Origin: Duganella sp. BuS-21
GTDB lineage: Bacteria > Pseudomonadota > Gammaproteobacteria > Burkholderiales > Burkholderiaceae_D
Assembly (NCBI GenBank): GCA_041874725.1
Contig: CP097466.1
Span: 5,394,001 to 5,458,000, forward strand
Direction: 5' to 3'
DNA length: 64,000 nucleotides
The position numbers and the translations under genes were made by a program. This document shows, piece by piece, positions 63,915-64,000 of this stretch (position 1 is its first letter; the number at the start of each line of letters is the position of its first letter). Below the pieces are notes generated by a model. The model ran no database searches, was not told the DNA's origin, and saw nothing but the letters and a program-made list of their open reading frames with translations.

Positions 63915-64000
63915 ATGGCCACCAAAAAAATCTTCCCAACCAAATCCTCGGCGAGCCTGACGCCCTGGCTGGGCATCGCCGCCCTGATTATCCTGATCGA
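63915..64000 (+). CDS. lspA: Lipoprotein signal peptidase LspA (3' end outside window)
   Basis: Only the first 28 codons are visible. ATG at 63915 begins MATKKIFPTKSSASLTPWLG followed by a hydrophobic run (IAALIILI), the first membrane helix of LspA. The place directly after ileS is the conserved location of lspA, which supports the call despite the short sequence. Confidence 0.85.
   Translation, partial: MATKKIFPTKSSASLTPWLGIAALIILI

Overview
The window is GC-rich (mid-60s percent by eye) and reads as chromosome of a beta-proteobacterium of the Oxalobacteraceae, in the Massilia / Duganella / Janthinobacterium neighbourhood. Supporting signs are the Burkholderiales-type flagellar layout (flgLKJIHGFEDCB opposite flgAMN, and flhBA-flhF-fleN-fliA-motCD), the rne-moaA-mobA-moeA and ribF-ileS-lspA groupings, and a CqsA/JqsA-type alpha-hydroxyketone quorum-sensing cluster of the kind known from Janthinobacterium. 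No rRNA, tRNA, CRISPR array, prophage or intact insertion sequence was recognised.

Layout. 1-4.9 kb: the 3' part of a giant protein made of about 170 octapeptide repeats with a calcium-binding, type-I-secretion-like C terminus. 5-17.8 kb: flagellar rod, hook, ring and junction genes (flgL to flgB on minus; flgA, flgM, flgN on plus), with a sigma-28 promoter before flgM. 17.9-27 kb: the minus-strand flagellar regulation/export operon flhB-flhA-[Rpn/DUF4351 gene]-flhF-fleN-fliA-motC-motD, interrupted by a transposase-like nuclease gene whose start codon lies in a hairpin. 27-32.2 kb: minus-strand housekeeping genes (FAH-family hydrolase, rsuA-type and rluC-type pseudouridine synthases, sppA, a Rieske protein, a HAD phosphatase). 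32.2-39.1 kb: rne with a long structured leader, moaA, and a single gene fusing MobA to MoeA. 39.1-42.8 kb: MFS transporter, DeoR regulator, rmuC, truncated globin. 42.8-46.5 kb: divergent jqsA / jqsS-jqsR quorum-sensing genes. 46.6-50.2 kb: YbbP-like permease and adenosine deaminase. 50.6-55.4 kb: the prkA-yeaH-spoVR stress cluster. 55.9-59.8 kb: tonB-exbB-exbD-exbD and a TPR protein. 59.9-64 kb: ribF, ileS and the start of lspA.

How the parts fit. The flagellar block supplies the rod, hook, P and L rings, junction proteins, FlgN chaperone, FlgM/FliA checkpoint, export gate FlhAB, placement GTPase FlhF with a FleN partner whose ATP-binding loop is degenerate, and the second stator pair MotCD. 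The quorum-sensing block pairs an autoinducer synthase with a membrane kinase and an LqsR-like regulator. Its divergent promoter region carries two exact FNR-type boxes, and the synthase gene is followed at 15 bp by a truncated haemoglobin gene, which points to oxygen control of signalling. That is the most interesting regulatory observation here. The other notable items are the nested 8-residue/134-residue architecture of the giant protein, the MobA-MoeA fusion, and several small repeats: REP-like palindromes directly after stop codons and 12-14 bp tandem triplications at gene junctions.
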